From positions 31,231,625 to 31,295,624 of the forward strand of contig NC_132894.1 of assembly GCF_030463535.1 (NCBI RefSeq): a stretch of 64,000 nucleotides of DNA, given 5' to 3'. Both the position numbers and the translations under genes were made by a program. This stretch comes from Salminus brasiliensis. Its lineage: Eukaryota; Chordata; Actinopteri; Characiformes; Bryconidae. Shown piece after piece: positions 1-10,174 of this stretch. The notes beneath the pieces are model-generated. The model searched no databases. It had not been told where the DNA came from and saw only the letters and a list, made by a program, of their open reading frames with translations. Position 1 is the first letter of the stretch. Every line of letters starts with the position of its first letter.

Positions 1-59
1 ACCCCCCCTTGACAGATGCCACTGTGAGTGGGGCTAATGTTATGGCTGATCGGTGTATG
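1..59 (-). mobile_element. Tc1/mariner family A, terminal fragment cut by window edge
   Basis: The sequence contains CTTGACAGATGCCACTG and ends TAATGTTATGGCTGATCGGT. This is the terminal inverted repeat and adjoining transcribed start of a Tc1/mariner family seen in better copies at 14690, 39755, 54288 and 61785. Orientation is inferred from those copies. Confidence 0.75.
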
Positions 60-736
60 TGGACACTATGATAACAAACCAAACATCATTTAAAGTCTCG
101 AAGCAAGAGTAAAAGAAAGAGGAGAGACGTATTTCCTCTTTGTGGGGTAAATATGCGTATCCGTGGGGGTTGTTAAGGCCTAGACAGAGACAATAGCCCC
201 TTCAGTTGGCATATAAAGCAGTCTCCTGCAACACAAAACACATGATGTTGCAATGTGATCTCAAACAGAACGTCCTCATGAATCCACACAATTCCTATGA
301 GAGCAGCTCATGCCGATGCTATGTCACGGCGACATGTCTTTGGCCCTTAGCTCGTCAGTTGTGCTGATTTTAGTATAGCGAATCCAAGATGTGGCAGCTG
401 TCGGACTAGGAAAGCCGGTCTGAGGAGCGAGAGAGGGTGAACGGGTGTATGCGCATGATGTTATGGGACAGGCATGCTAGCATAACCATAGCAAAGTTTT
501 ACTAGCATCTGGCCGACGAACACCGGGAAGGAAGCCACAAGAAAGGAACAGGGAATTCATGGCTATTTTCTCTATGTCCATAAGGGGAGCCAGCGTCTAA
601 AACACCCCCCAAAACCTCCTTGATTTGGAGCACAGGCTTTTGAGTCAAATTTTACATTTAGGTTCTTGCTTTGGGTTAGAAAAGTACATTTTTGGGCTAC
701 AAAACAATGCCATGTTTTTTGATATTTGAGAAAAAG

Positions 737-1293
737 TATTTGGACAAAAGTATTGGAACACCTGTTCATTCACTGTTTCTTCTGAAATCTAGGGTATTAA
801 AAATAGTTTACCCTGCTTTTTTTGGAGTTACTGTCTCTACTGTCAAGGGGAAAGACAGTGAAGGAAAAATCTACTAGATTTTGGAGGAGCACTGCTGTGA
901 GGATTTGATTGCATTTAGTTGAGGTTAGTGAAGTCAGGATGCTGGATGATGATCACCACCCCACCACATTTCCAACCCCCCAACTCATCCCAAAAGTACT
1001 GGATGGAGCACCATCTATCATTTCAGAGAACACAGCTCTTCCACTGCTCCACAGCTCAATGCTGGGGGGCTTTATACCCCTCTAGCCCACGCCTGGCATT
1101 AGGCTGCATGGTGCCAATAGGTTCATGTTTATCTCCTCCAGAGAGTCCTATTTTGTTGGCATGACTTCTTTACAGGGACTAGACAAGCTGTGTGTGTGTG
1201 TGCATTTGCACATCTGTGTCAGCAATGGATACAACTTAAAAATAGCTGAACGTATTAATTCGAAGTGTCCACAAACATTTGGACATATGGTGT
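737..1293 (-). mobile_element. Non-autonomous Tc1-like element, family B
   Basis: The left end reads TTGGACAAAAGTATTGG and the right end CCACAAACATTTGGACATAT, the two degenerate Tc1-type termini. Between them is the reverse of a short relic resembling the C-terminal end of a Tc1 transposase. The shared blocks 'GGACTAGACAAGCTGTG', 'CCTATTTTGTTGG' and 'GCCCACGCCTGGCATTAGG' recur in the copies at 26800, 31360, 33064 and 55519. At about 560 bp it is far too short to encode a transposase. It lies in SPTBN1 intron 2. Confidence 0.75.
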
Positions 1294-1817
1294 ATATAGT
1301 AGAATTCAGGGTATGTTTATCTTATTTACTTTCTACTAATCCACTGAGCTGATCCTTAGTCAGTTCTATGCACTAGTATGAGATCTGAGGATCATTCCTG
1401 AACTGTGCCTCAATCTAAAACACTGTGTTTGGAGTTAGATTGCCCTTGGGGAATTTTTGCAAAGGGGCTCAGCCACCATATGACAGTCCGTTTTCCCTCA
1501 CTCTGGCAACCCCGTAATTGTGGAGCACTGAGGAAAGAGGCAGTGGAGGCTAGATGTCATAGTGTTGGCTCTTCTCATCGCAGGCCACATGGTCCACATT
1601 AGTGGGGTATGCTGTCTGCTAGCAGGGGGGATTCTTGCCTTATCGGCCCACTGGGACTAGAATGTGTGCTAGCGTTACATCGCACTTCCTGTCAAAGTCA
1701 CCAGTGGTCAGATCAGATATGCAAGAGAGAAGTTTAGTGTTTCTGAAGAACTCCTGAGGAATGTGAGTATTGTGTTTGTAGCATGGTAATGATGTGTAGG
1801 TGTTGCACGGCACAGCA

Positions 1818-2036
1818 GGTTTTACATTTACGGTATTCGACCATTTGGCTGAGCCTCTTATCCAGAGCGACCTGAGATTTGAATCATGTTACACAGGTGG
1901 AAGAATGATATGTTAGGGGATTTGCCCAAGAACTCTTATTGGTGCAGTGTAGTGCGCTTGTCTGGCCATGGAATTAAACACTAGTCTGCCACAGGGAAGG
2001 CAGTGTTGTTACTGACTATGCTACATCAACCACTGG
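1818..2036 (-). mobile_element. SINE/LINE-tail type repeat fragment
   Basis: It starts TTTACATTTACGGTATTCG and TCTTATCCAGAGCGACCT, the reverse of the 'GCTCTGGATAAGAGCGTCTG' tail used by many fish L2-type LINEs and their partner SINEs. It ends TGACTATGCTACATCAACCA. The body (GGATTTGCCCAAGAACTC) is a common fish repeat body. Related tails are at 36503 and 60830. Confidence 0.55.
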
Positions 2037-2084
2037 GTTTGTCAGGGAACAGTGCTGGGGTGTTTACAGATCAGGACTAGGTGT

Positions 2085-2580
2085 GAAACTGAAGTTACAG
2101 TGAAACTACAGTAAAGTTACCGTGAATTGAGGTATAACCACAGTAAAGTTACAGTGAAGATACAGTGAAACTACAGTGAAGATACAGTGAATTGAGATAT
2201 AACCACATTGAAGTTACAGTAAACTGAAGTAAACCCACAGTGAAGTTACAGCAAAACTACAGTAAAACTACAGTGAAGCTACTGTAAAACTACAATGACG
2301 TTACAGTAAAACTACAGTAAAAATGTAGTGAAACTACAGTGAATTTACAGTGAAACTACATTGAAAATACAGTAAAACTACAGTGATGTTACAGTAAAAC
2401 TACTGTGAAACTACAGTAAAACTACAGTGAAGTTACAGCAAAACTACAGTGAAACTGCATTGAATTAACAGTGAAACTACATTGAAGATACAGTAAAACT
2501 ACAGTGGTGTTACAGTATAATTACAGTAAAGTTACAGTGAAATTGCAGCAAATTTGCAGTTAAACAGTAAAAGTGCAGTA
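2085..2580 (+). repeat. Minisatellite of ~12-bp 'AAACTACAGTGA' units
   Basis: About 40 imperfect copies of a 12-bp unit (variants AAACTACAGTGA, AGTTACAGTGAA) run without interruption for roughly 500 bp. Drift between copies is high, which suggests an old array. It lies in SPTBN1 intron 2. Confidence 0.9.
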
Positions 2581-2648
2581 AAAGTGTGTCTGTATTGGCT
2601 GGCTGGAAACTGTAGCATCGTTACGCTACCCTCTAGTCTCTCTTTCTC

Positions 2649-2669
2649 TTTCATTCCACCTCCCTCTCT

Positions 2670-2710
<41 letters not shown>
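2649..2710 (+). repeat. (CT)n pyrimidine microsatellite
   Basis: The run is CCCTCTCTCTCCCTCTCCC followed by about 17 uninterrupted CT units. A purine-rich GAGAGA stretch follows at 2828-2875. Confidence 0.9.
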
Positions 2711-2712
<2 letters not shown>

Positions 2713-3289
2713 ATGTGAATAAGCCACATGAACATTCAAACAATGCGCAGGCAGGAACTGCACGGTTAACACGGCTCACAGTTCAACTTACTCTAGTTGT
2801 ACCCTTCCCACCTTCTACTACAACTCAGCAGAGAGCGAGAGAGGGAGAGAGAAACACGAGCGGGAGAAAGAGAGTGGGGCGTATGCTCTAGTGCTCAGGA
2901 ATGCAGGAAAACAGAATCATGTGAAAAGCAGGATGCTCGCTGGAATTCTGGGGGCTTTTTTTTTCTCTCTCCACGCTCCCAAAACAGATTGTGGTCTTGG
3001 GCAAAGAACGGAGACAGAGAAACACTCACCATCCATATTCTTTGCTCTGTGTTTTTTTTTTTTTTTCTTGAAATATTTGAAGTACTTCCTCGGCTGAGTG
3101 AGGCAGAGAGTAAAGAGAGGTTTGGAGGTTTAAGGTCGGGCCTGTTTAAGCTCCGCTGCCCACTAGGAATAAGGCCTGGCTCCTCCGGGTGCACTTACAG
3201 CATGCTGTCTCTCTCTTTCTCTCCTCTCTGCTCTGCCATCTTGCAGCCCTTCAATAGGCAGCCATCATAAACAGCATCACATCTCTGTA

Positions 3290-4570
3290 AACAGTGCACT
3301 TACAGCACTTTAGAACCGACCCCGGCACGGAGAAAGTGACTGAAAACAGAGGCAGCAGGTACGCCGCCGACATGCTACCCCTGCTATCTCTGAATATGTA
3401 GAGAACAGTGGTGTAGCGGTGCGTGTACTCGCACAGAACTGTCATGGCACGGACGGCACGCTTCGGTGCGTGCAGTTGTGCGGAGAATACGCGGTAGGTG
3501 GTAGGTTATAGGCGAATGGCTGATGAACGTAATGTGCAACCAAATTTCCCAAGTGCGAGGTCCTGGAACTTTAAGCGGAAACTTCAAGCTGTGAGCCATT
3601 AGCACCTACAGTTTGGATTTGCATGGTATAGTGGGAATTGTAGTGAATTTGGGAATATCACTGTGGTAACAGTAGTTTTTCCATTGTATTTTAACTCACG
3701 GAATCATGGTGGATCGCAGGAGGGTGGTGTGTCGACATTGTTGGACAACTGTAATTTTTATGTGCAGAAAAATCGACCACATCACCACATTAACATCAAA
3801 CACGCTAATGCTTACACACTACAAGCTGTAACAGCTACCTTAAGGGGGCGCTACACAACACTAGGTAGAACAAACTGTAACTTTTGAGCATAGGTCTGAG
3901 CATAATAGCCTACTATTGGCAACAATGAAGGCTTCAATATCAGCATTGGAAGAGAAAAAGGGCGAAGACATCCTTAAATATCATTAAATGCTGATATATA
4001 CAGGCTAAGTACCCTTTTCGTACCCTTTGCACGCTAGTCCCAAAAGCAATATTACTACCAACATGGCTTCAGTGAGAACATCCAAGTTAATTACAGGCTC
4101 TCTTTGAGGCAGCAGCCAAAAGGAGGGAGAGAGGGAGAGCACGAGAGAGAGAAAGAGCGAGAGACAGAGACAGAGGGGGTGCATGGATCTGATCGTTGCG
4201 TGTTTGGCTTTTAACCCTGTACATACAGACTGCATTAAGAATTTAACTTGGTAAATAATGCAACACAAGGACAACTCTGAATATTGATTTTCTGTACTTT
4301 CAGCCATTTGCTCTCACACGGTCTGCAAAAGTATGTGTCATATTACAGCATTAGCATTAGCTTAGAGCACTTTGAGAAACACTAAGTGGGTTTTTTTAAA
4401 AGTACTTTAAGGGAGGCAGGGAGGATGTGAGGGTTCCAAGGGCAGGTGAGAAGGTACTTACTGCCCAGTGTGTGCAGTAGGTGATTTAGCCGACTGGTGG
4501 CTATTATTATTGAACCCTCCACCTATTCCCTGATCATAGTCTTCCCAAGAAAGGGATATTTTGATGTGCT
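3290..4570. other. Intronic stretch without recognised gene or repeat
   Basis: It contains only a GA/CT-rich patch (4120-4175) and short CpG-containing sequence at 3410-3520. No exon with both splice sites and a recognisable peptide was seen on either strand. The missing SPTBN1 exon 3 was searched for here and not found. Confidence 0.5.
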
Positions 4571-4576
4571 GAATAG

Positions 4577-4857
4577 CAGGGCTGCATAATATGTAGCCTA
4601 CAAAGCACCATGTTATCAAAACACCTGATTACATATATATGATGTATATGTAATGGTATCATAATGAAGTGTGGTATGATTTTGGTGAACCCTTTATGCA
4701 ATGTGGTTGAAGAGTGAGTGAGGTTGAATGAGTGTTATTTCTATTCTTATATTATTGATGAGATTAATCGGGATACAAATTATTATTTGCCAGAGAGCTC
4801 ATTTGCATATTAAATCATAAATAATAAATCAACAAGCGATATATTGTACAGCCCTAC
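4577..4857. mobile_element. Small hAT-like MITE
   Basis: The left end CAGGGCTGCATAATATG mirrors the right end ATATTGTACAGCCCTA as an imperfect inverted repeat. Such CAGGGCTG...CAGCCCTA ends are typical of hAT-type elements. The ~280-bp AT-rich interior does not code. No clear 8-bp target duplication could be fixed. Confidence 0.45.
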
Positions 4858-4902
4858 TAGACAGCGTGTTCATTCTCGCTAAAAACCCTTAACTACGATT
4901 GT

Positions 4903-4950
4903 GTTCATCACGGTGTTCCTCAGGGTTCCGTCCTAAGCCCTTTCATGATC
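4903..4950 (+). pseudogene. Reverse-transcriptase motif scrap (L2/CR1-type LINE)
   Basis: In the plus frame CAC-GGT-GTT-CCT-CAG reads [14 protein letters not shown], the conserved 'GVPQGSVLGP' block of non-LTR reverse transcriptases. Only about 45 bp are recognisable, with no flanking RT domains. It ends about 15 bp from the SPTBN1 exon 2 donor and is antisense to that gene. Confidence 0.55.
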
Positions 4951-4967
4951 CTTCAGAGTGTCCTCAC

Positions 4968-5112
4968 CTGCTAAGGCCTTGATACGCGAGCGTTCGAACA
5001 GCCGGGCCGAGCTGTTCTCGTTGTCCCACTCCTCATCCCAGCGGTTGTTGACAGTATCCTGGTACTGCTGCTGGATGTCCATGTGGTCATATTCTGCGGC
5101 TACTGTTGTCAT
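4968..5112 (-). CDS. SPTBN1: SPTBN1 first coding exon (beta-II spectrin N-terminus)
   Basis: This exon encodes 48 complete codons plus one base. The peptide starts [18 protein letters not shown], continues through [19 protein letters not shown], and ends RSRIKALA. It closely matches the vertebrate beta-II spectrin N-terminus, which precedes the first calponin-homology domain of the actin-binding region. Beta-II spectrin forms heterotetramers with alpha-II spectrin under the plasma membrane and cross-links actin. The ATG at 5112-5110 has A at -3. The exon ends GCA-G before GTGAGG (donor at 4967-4966), the same codon phase as the human exon, which continues G|AT (Asp). No domain is complete here; the exon covers only the tail ahead of CH1. 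A paralogue such as another teleost sptbn copy is possible, but the neighbours favour SPTBN1. Confidence 0.93.
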
Positions 5113-5177
5113 CCTGACCTCTCACCTTTCGCCTTTTCACCGATCACACTTCCTCATGGGCGGCTTCCTCTGAAGCC
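5113..5177 (-). other. SPTBN1: SPTBN1 exon 2 5'UTR with short upstream ORF
   Basis: The acceptor ends in a tract of CT-rich bases followed by TTTGCAG, with the exon starting at 5177. The 65-nt leader contains an upstream ATG at 5157-5155 that opens a six-codon frame (MRKCDR) and stops with TGA at 5139-5137. That leaves about 24 nt before the real start codon. This arrangement could dampen translation of the main frame, but that is inference; the base before the uATG is C and the -3 base is C, so its context is weak. Confidence 0.75.
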
Positions 5178-5814
5178 CTGCAAAGAAGGAGAGAAGGTGG
5201 GGGCAAAGGTTAGAATTAATAAACATATGAAGCCTAAATGAAATCCAGTCAGCCGGGGCCTACGAGTACAAGGTTAGCACAGCGATGCCGATGGGGCAAT
5301 CCCATCCCAGTGATTTCACCACTTTCTGGACAAGAAATATTGTTGGTTGGGGTCTACAATGGGGAGTCATGACCCATTAAGCCCCCCACACCAAGACTTG
5401 ACCTTATGTGACACAGTTTCAAGTGTTTTTCAAAGGTTTTCACGGCTTCCTCAAGGGCTTTCAAGCGTAAGAGCCAAGCACATGTTGCAACTCCTTCCAC
5501 TCAAAGCACAGCAAGGCTCAGGGCACATATCGCCCCCTACTGGTCAACCTTCAGAACTGCTCTGTAGGACGTCAAACCATCTGCATCCAGAGAGCGTGGA
5601 CAAGTACAGTTATTGGTGTTCTTCAGCTGAGGGCAATTCATAACAGTGACAGAATGGGGAGGCTCTGGCAGAGCTAGCTAACCATAGCGTCTCCTGCCAG
5701 GGTTTTTTTCTCTGCGTTTGCTGTGTGCAGACTCGCTCCCCTTAATTGAAATCAGCACTCTGCCCTCAAATGCATGAGTGCATCTCAGCTTGACAAGCTC
5801 AGCGAATACCTCCT

Positions 5815-5973
5815 ATGTGTGTGTGTGTGTGTGTGCATGTGTATAAGTGTGTGTGTGTGTGTGTGTTAAAAAAAAACCTGTTGTCAGCACTATGCCTGGA
5901 GAGAGTCAGAAGCCTATGAACCAGCGCCCAGTACCAAGCATGTGTGTAAGGGCTAACTGCAGAGGTGCCAGAC

Positions 5974-6016
<43 letters not shown>
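5815..6016 (+). repeat. (TG)n at 5815-5866 and (CA)n at 5976-6015
   Basis: An interrupted TG array and a CA array of about 19 units lie 110 bp apart in opposite orientation and could pair. A further (CA)n is at 6641-6668. Open frames over these arrays are artefacts. Confidence 0.9.
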
Positions 6017-6019
<3 letters not shown>

Positions 6020-6805
6020 ACAAACAAATAGAGAAAGCTGCCTGTTCACCGTGCTAATGTAGGGCTTCTCTCAATGCCGGGTTTGTGGTCCTCTTGGGTT
6101 CCACCTCCTCTTACTGCATTTAAACCTCTGTTCACTTTTCTAATTGCTACCATGAGGCCGAAGTCAAGCAAAATAAAGAATGTGCTTCAGTCCTGTGGGA
6201 ACCTCCACACCCCCCCAGCCCCCCATTTTCTTTCTATGCATACCTCCCACACACACCGAAATAGCTCTGCACTAGCCAGGCTATCTAGCGGCGCAAGTGA
6301 AATGCTTTATTAACATCTCACTGCAGACTGCGCTGCACTATCTCGCAATTTAGGTGGAACGAGTCTCTTGCTGAGACTCTTATGCCCTCCGTTTCCATCC
6401 CAGCCTCTTTGTACGAGTAGGAGCCTAACGCTAAGTCTCTGAGACTCCTGGCGGTGGAGCTGGATAAATATAACCGCGCCACCGGGTCAGGCTTTTTACA
6501 TGTGTAGGCCGCAGGAGCTGGAATTAGAGTGGGCACAGAAACACAGCAAAGTAAACACACGGGTGGCACGGGAGTCCAAAGGATGGATTTATGCACTGAC
6601 TTTTTAGGCAACGACATGGAAAAAAAATCAGGAAAAAAGACCACACACACACACACACACACACACATACAAACTAGAACTAATGTATGTGTTTCTTCTT
6701 TAGTCTGAGCCAAGAGAACCAAACTACCAGACGTCATTAACACAGTCTTAATGCTAATGCTTCACCATTTTAATAGTACAGTTTTAGCGACTCACAGTGA
6801 TATCA

Positions 6806-7152
6806 CATCATATTTATTAGTTATTATTATGTAATTCCACTGACTGACAGAGAAGCTAACAGCTAACTAACGCGATAAACTACCACTTAGCTACCACAAA
6901 CTAACGCACAAGGCCTGGCTAGTAAATAACAGCAAAAATATAAGATATATTCTTCAGTAATACTTCAATAATAATGTATAGTGTTTTCTTGAATAGCTCA
7001 TTTTTACTTGAGTAGTATCCTATTAACTGACACAGAAACTAGCTAGCTGCTAAACTATTGTGCTAACTGCTTGCTAACTAGCAAACCACCTTCAGCTAAC
7101 ATGCTAACTGGTCAAGCTAATATCTGTAAAGAAATTAAAACCAAATCAACAG

Positions 7153-7198
<46 letters not shown>

Positions 7199-7500
7199 CA
7201 TATAAGTGATGTATTCTTCAGTAATACTTAATCAGTACAGCAATACTCTTCAGTAACACTTTAGTATTAATGTATATATATAATATATAATAATGTAGCT
7301 ATAATGTTTTCTTGAATATGTAAATTTTACTTCAGTAGTATCTTCCCAACTGACAGTGAAGCTAGCTGCTAAACTATTGTGCTAACTGCAAACTAGCAAA
7401 CATCCTTCAGCTAACATGCTAACTGTGGTCAAGCCAATTTGCTACTGAATTTATTTAATAATGCTGGGACATATTTATTAAAAATCACATCCATAGTATA
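6806..7500 (+). repeat. Left arm of giant inverted repeat
   Basis: This arm is the near-perfect reverse complement of 8368-9090. Outer ends pair exactly over about 45 bp (CATCATATTTATTAGTTATT here; its complement ends at 9090). Inner ends pair at CCATAGTATA / TATACTATGG. The arm holds a 42-bp (TA)n at 7155-7196 that pairs with a shorter TA run at about 8660. It is rich in GCTAAC/GTTAGC words. No coding. Confidence 0.92.
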
Positions 7501-7664
7501 TATGGATATGTTATATACATGGACTGTTAGAAAACCATTAGGCTAAATGTGTCTAGAATCAGTCACACCTCACCTGTGCAACCATTAGAAACCTGAACAC
7601 TGTGATACACCTAATAATGGCGGATTATTAGACAGGAACCATTACCAAAACACCAGGAATCAAG

Positions 7665-8190
7665 TGAAATCTTTACCAGATCGATTACAATACACTAGGG
7701 ATGTAAACATTCCTATAGATTTGTTAGTAAATATGCCCCAGCATCATAGAATAAATTCGGTAGCAAATTAGCTTGACCCCAGTTTGCATGTTAGCTGAAG
7801 GATGTTTGCTAGTTTGCAGTTAGCACAATAGTTTAGCAGCTAGCTTCACTTAGCATGTTCGCTAATGTTGTTTGCTAGTTTGTGGTTAGCAAGCAGTTAG
7901 CACGTTTATCTCATTAGTTAGCAGCTAGCTTCTCCGCTGGTCAGTGGGATACTACTCAAGTAAGCCTTAGTTGTTCAAGAAAACACTTTATTCACATTAT
8001 TATGAGAATTATTATCTATCAATTTACACCATTATTTACTATTTTATTCCAGTAGTAGTATTAGAATAGCACTGACCACAGTTAACGCAAAAGCCTGGCC
8101 TTGTGTTTTAGTTAGCAGTTAGCTTTTCTGTCAGTCAGTGGAATTATATAGCTAATAACAACTAATAAATATAAGGCTGTGGCTGCTAAA
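7665..8190 (-). repeat. Third, internally deleted copy of the inverted-repeat arm
   Basis: It runs parallel to the right arm. It starts ATCTTTACCAGATCGATTACA (8341 region: ATCTTTAACAGATCAATTACA), passes GTTAGCTGAAGGATGTTTGC, and ends with TCAGTCAGTGGAATTAT and AACTAATAAATATAAG. The TA-rich middle of the arm is missing, so it is about 200 bp shorter. The whole complex therefore has one arm in one direction and two in the other. Confidence 0.85.
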
Positions 8191-8367
8191 ATGATTTTTC
8201 TGTCACACTCATACAATTGGTTTGATTTTAATTTCTTACATTAGCAAAGTTTAACTTTACAGTTTCTCCACAGCTAAGAAACCAGACTTGAATCAGGTTA
8301 ATATCCACCATGTGTCCCTAATAAATTTTATTACAATCAAGAGACATCTTTAACAGATCAATTACAA

Positions 8368-9090
8368 TATACTATGGATGTGATTTTTAATAAATATGTC
8401 CCAGCATTATTAAATAAATTCAGTAGCAAATTGGCTTGACCACAGTTAGCATGTTAGCTGAAGGATGTTTGCTAGTTTGCAGTTAGCACAATAGTTTAGC
8501 AGCTAGCTTCACTGTCAGTTGGGAAGATACTACTGAAGTAAAATTTACATATTCAAGAAAACATTATAGCTACATTATTATATATTATATATATACATTA
8601 TTACTAAAGTGTTACTGAAGAGTATTGCTGTACTGATTAAGTATTACTGAAGAATACATCACTTATATCTCATATATATATATATATATTACTGTTGATT
8701 TGGTTTTAATTTCTTTACAGATATTAGCTTGACCAGTTAGCATGTTAGCTGAAGGTGGTTTGCTAGTTAGCAAGCAGTTAGCACAATAGTTTAGCAGCTA
8801 GCTAGTTTCTATGTCAGTTAATAGGATACTACTCAAGGAAAAATGAGCTATTCAAGAAAACACTATACATTATTATTGAAGTATTACTGAAGAATATATC
8901 TTATATTTTTGCTGTTATTTACTCCAGTATTTTATTCCAGTAGTAGTTTTCCAAAAGCACTGACCACAGTTAGCGAAATAGCCAGGCCTTGTGCGTTAGT
9001 TTGCAGTTAGTGGTAGTTTATCGCGTTAGTTAGCTGTTAGCTTCTCTGTCAGTCAGTGGAATTACATAATAATAACTAATAAATATGATG
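8368..9090 (-). repeat. Right arm of giant inverted repeat
   Basis: It is the reverse complement of 6806-7500 with small indels, the main one around the TA run and around 8935-8970. The spacer between the arms (7501-8367) is 867 bp and largely made of a third related copy. Confidence 0.92.
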
Positions 9091-10034
9091 AATATGAAGA
9101 AAATCGTACTAGTTAGTCTAAATAGTTCTAGTTTTAGTTCTGCTTAGCTTAGCGTTCACACTAACACTTTTGACTTCAAACCCAAAGATGTAAACAAAGT
9201 TCTTCCAGGCAAAAAGTTCCAAATTTAATAGCGTACATTAGGCGAAAATAATTGCAGTAATAGCTGGAAAAAGGAGTTCGTTTTACTGTGGTTAAAAGCA
9301 GCATTATGTAAGAAATGGGATTTTGTGCTGCCGGGCTTTCCCACGTAATTCACATTTACTTCATTACCATAACGCTGCTGTAACTGAGCCTGTGGGTTTC
9401 ATGCATGTCTTATTTCATGCGTCTTGTTATTTTTTTAAAGCCGTAAACATCCTGGAGTTGGTCCGCTTAGACGTCTTTGGTCCAAGTTGCGCTCTAACTT
9501 CAATCAAACCACACCGTTTGTTTGGCAGACTAATTCTGACCTTCTCAGGGGGTCTTGTTTCGCTTGTCTGGTGGGTACCAGGCAGCATTCTCACTTCTTT
9601 TAATGAATCGCACTAACAGAGAAATCACTCCAGGGTTCATTTTAATTGAACCCAACCTGCCAAGTCAGAAAGCCCAAACATACAGTACATTTCATCTGTG
9701 GTAACATTACTGGGGACTTCCAAAGGATTTGTAGAAGAAAATCTGAACAGTTACTATAGTTTACAACAGGATACTGCTTAAGTATATATTTATATACTAT
9801 AAATGATTTTACAATGATTTCACAATTTATATTACAGAATATATTTAATATTTTGAGAAAGGTGTTAACATAAGTCATATTGTCAGGCCATATTGAAAAT
9901 GTATCAGATCGTGACGTTATGGAGCTGTACCGATGTTATCAAATCTAACAGAATTAGAAATGTTGCAAATACAGTCCTATAAAATCCTGAAATGCCCGAG
10001 ATTTGATTTGAGATTTCAACATCAATCAATTTAA

Positions 10035-10170
10035 CCCCTTAAATGCAAGAAGGCTTATTACTCAGCAACTACAGGGACTTCTGTACAAACTGGTGGGGCT
10101 TTTTTGGGGGGGAATAAAGGTTTGTAATAGCACTTTCAGCCTGCCGACGGCCCACAGGCTTTTTAAGGGG
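10035..10170. mobile_element. piggyBac-type MITE with intact TTAA target duplication
   Basis: The 136-bp element begins CCCCTTAAA and ends TTTTTAAGGGG, and it is flanked on both sides by TTAA (10031-10034 and 10171-10174). A TTAA duplication next to a CCC...GGG terminus is the hallmark of piggyBac transposition. It has no coding capacity. A possible half copy (TTAACCCCTTAAACC) is at 33847. Confidence 0.75.
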
Positions 10171-10174
10171 TTAA

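Noticed and set aside
2085..2580. CRISPR-like array
   Set aside because: The units are 12 bp, directly adjacent and without unique spacers, in a vertebrate intron. It is a minisatellite.
1..4967. SPTBN1 exon 3 or the alternative short-isoform first exon
   Set aside because: Neither the CH-domain start nor the alternative N-terminal peptide could be recognised on the minus strand. They probably lie beyond the window.
6318..6743. 141-codon minus-strand open frame
   Set aside because: It starts beside a (CA)n array that is translated as a VCVCV run. The rest has no recognisable domain.
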